Assembly (NCBI GenBank): GCA_016928125.1
Contig: JAFGLK010000280.1
Span: 1-7,259, forward strand
Reading direction: 5' to 3'
Source of the DNA: Anaerolineae bacterium
GTDB lineage: Bacteria > Chloroflexota > Anaerolineae > UBA1429
Length of the DNA: 7,259 nucleotides
Shown here: positions 6,395-7,259 of the stretch, one piece after another
How positions within the stretch are numbered: position 1 is the stretch's first letter
How the letters are laid out: the number at the start of each line of letters is the position of its first letter
Translations under genes and position numbers: made by a program
The notes under the pieces: model-generated
The model's database searches: none
Seen by the model: only the letters and a program-made list of their open reading frames with translations
What the model was told of the DNA's origin: nothing

Positions 6395-6994
6395 TCAGGT
6401 GACACGCAGCAGGCGCTTTTCCATGGCATCGGCGCCAGTAAAGCCCGCACTGCGCGTGAGCCAGCCGTAATGCCGCGACTTGACCACGGAAAAGCCCTGA
6501 CTGGCATAGAGGTATCGGGCCGCGTGGTTGCTATCGACCACATTCAGGACAAGTCGGCTGTAACCCTGCTCGTAGGCGTAGCGCTCCACGGCCTCCATCA
6601 GAGCCCGCCCAATCCCACGGCCACGCGCCTCAGGGGCCACCACCAGCGGTGCGATGAGGAGAGCTCCCGGCGGCGGCGGATGCTGCACATTGAGGATCAG
6701 ATGGTAGAACAGGCCTCCCAGAAGCCCAAAGCGCGCGCGCAGGCGTCGCCAAGGCACATGCAGAAAACGCCGCTCAGCCGTCACCATGCCGAGCAGGCCC
6801 ACCAGCACATCGTCCCAGTAGGCGCACAGGGCCATCTGGGGTTCTGTGGCGTGGCGAAAAAGCTCCACGGCCGCAGACCTGGACAAGCGCGCCGCCGCAT
6901 ACTTGCGCGCAAAGCCATCGTAGACCATCTCAGCCAGGCGCTCGAGGTCAGCCTCGGCGCGCACGTCGTGTTGAATGCGCCATGGGACGTCCAT
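6395..6994 (-). CDS. GNAT-family N-acetyltransferase
   Basis: A 199-residue cytoplasmic acetyltransferase that uses acetyl-CoA to acylate an amine of unknown identity. The core motif A is clear: strand ALLIAPLVVAPEA (111-123) followed by the pyrophosphate-binding RGRGIGRAL (124-132). The next strand SRLVLNVVDSNHAARYLYASQGF (146-168) is the typical motif B, with the Asn and the Tyr of the YxxxGF element. ATG at 6994 is preferred because AGGGGAG lies five bases upstream; an in-frame ATG at 7039 would add 15 residues but has no good ribosome binding site. It lies 61 bases after the stop of the aminotransferase gene and may be co-transcribed with it. The GFTG-containing C-terminal tail after residue 180 carries no further recognisable domain. 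Confidence 0.88.
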   Translation of the reverse strand: MDVPWRIQHDVRAEADLERLAEMVYDGFARKYAAARLSRSAAVELFRHATEPQMALCAYWDDVLVGLLGMVTAERRFLHVPWRRLRARFGLLGGLFYHLILNVQHPPPPGALLIAPLVVAPEARGRGIGRALMEAVERYAYEQGYSRLVLNVVDSNHAARYLYASQGFSVVKSRHYGWLTRSAGFTGADAMEKRLLRVT

Positions 6995-7055
6995 GCCGGC
7001 TCCCCTGCCGTTCACCGGCGGACCAGGCACCTTGGACATCGCGCGAGCCCGCTGC

Positions 7056-7259
7056 TCAGCCGGCCAGCTCGGCGGCGGAGGCGTCCATCACATCCAGCGT
7101 CTCTTCGATATCAGCCAGTGTATGGGCCGCCGAGTAGCCATGGTGCGGGGAGACGTGGTGCAGGTACACGCCCCGCTTGAGACAGGCCAGGTGAAAGCGG
7201 GCCATCATCGCCATATCCTGGCCCGCCATATCCCGATAGCTGCGCGGCTCGCGGTCCAG
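7056..7259 (-). CDS. Class III aminotransferase (glutamate-1-semialdehyde aminomutase-like), C-terminal end
   Basis: Only the last 67 residues are inside the window; the start lies beyond the right edge. The segment ACLKRGVYLHHVSPHHGYSAAHTLADIEETLDVMD (residues 25-59 of the visible part) is the characteristic end of PLP-dependent class III aminotransferases: 'L..GVYL' followed by 'SaAHT..DI..tL'. This ending is especially typical of glutamate-1-semialdehyde 2,1-aminomutase and its relatives. The PLP lysine is outside the window, so the exact activity (tetrapyrrole precursor synthesis or a paralogous aminotransferase) cannot be settled. The TGA at 7058-7056 is followed by the acetyltransferase gene. 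Confidence 0.75.
   Translation of the reverse strand: MDREPRSYRDMAGQDMAMMARFHLACLKRGVYLHHVSPHHGYSAAHTLADIEETLDVMDASAAELAG

Noticed and set aside
6359..7180. Plus-strand open frame of 273 codons opposite the acetyltransferase.
   Set aside because: It is antisense to the GNAT gene and the aminotransferase end, with no recognisable motifs.

Overview
The window is GC-rich bacterial chromosomal DNA, densely coding, with eight protein genes of which two are cut by the window edges. I see no RNA gene, mobile element, CRISPR array or origin. The codon bias, the GC-rich composition and the presence of a DUF711 protein of the short 'KIRSIT' type beside a sulfatase and an unusual PRPP synthetase suggest a Chloroflexota-like bacterium (for example Anaerolineae), but this lineage call is an inference and weak.

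Layout from left to right. (1) A minus-strand pair: a DUF711 protein (868-2094) followed downstream by an S1-type sulfatase (1-811, 3' end outside the window). They are 56 bases apart with no terminator, so they are probably one operon. (2) A 210-base divergent intergenic region (2095-2304) with two convincing back-to-back sigma70-type promoters. (3) A plus-strand pair: an unrecognised 412-residue protein with a strongly basic N-terminus (2305-3543), whose stop codon overlaps the GTG start of a Nudix hydrolase (3540-4172). (4) A minus-strand group read from the right edge: the C-terminal end of a class III aminotransferase resembling glutamate-1-semialdehyde aminomutase (7056-7259), a GNAT acetyltransferase (6395-6994), a 216-base spacer with an extended -10 promoter and a palindrome, an NAD-dependent sugar-nucleotide epimerase (5246-6178), and a divergent ribose-phosphate pyrophosphokinase (4176-5180). 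The last gene and the Nudix gene meet tail to tail with three bases between their stops.

How the genes may work together. The epimerase and the PRPP synthetase probably share a transcript, but they serve different pathways (sugar nucleotides versus PRPP supply). The Nudix enzyme and the unknown basic protein are translationally coupled, which is the strongest functional link in the window. The DUF711-sulfatase pair has no known joint role. I do not see a clear new multi-gene system. The points that merit a second look are the altered active-site signatures of the sulfatase and the PRPP synthetase, the unknown Nudix-coupled gene, and the compact divergent promoter region.
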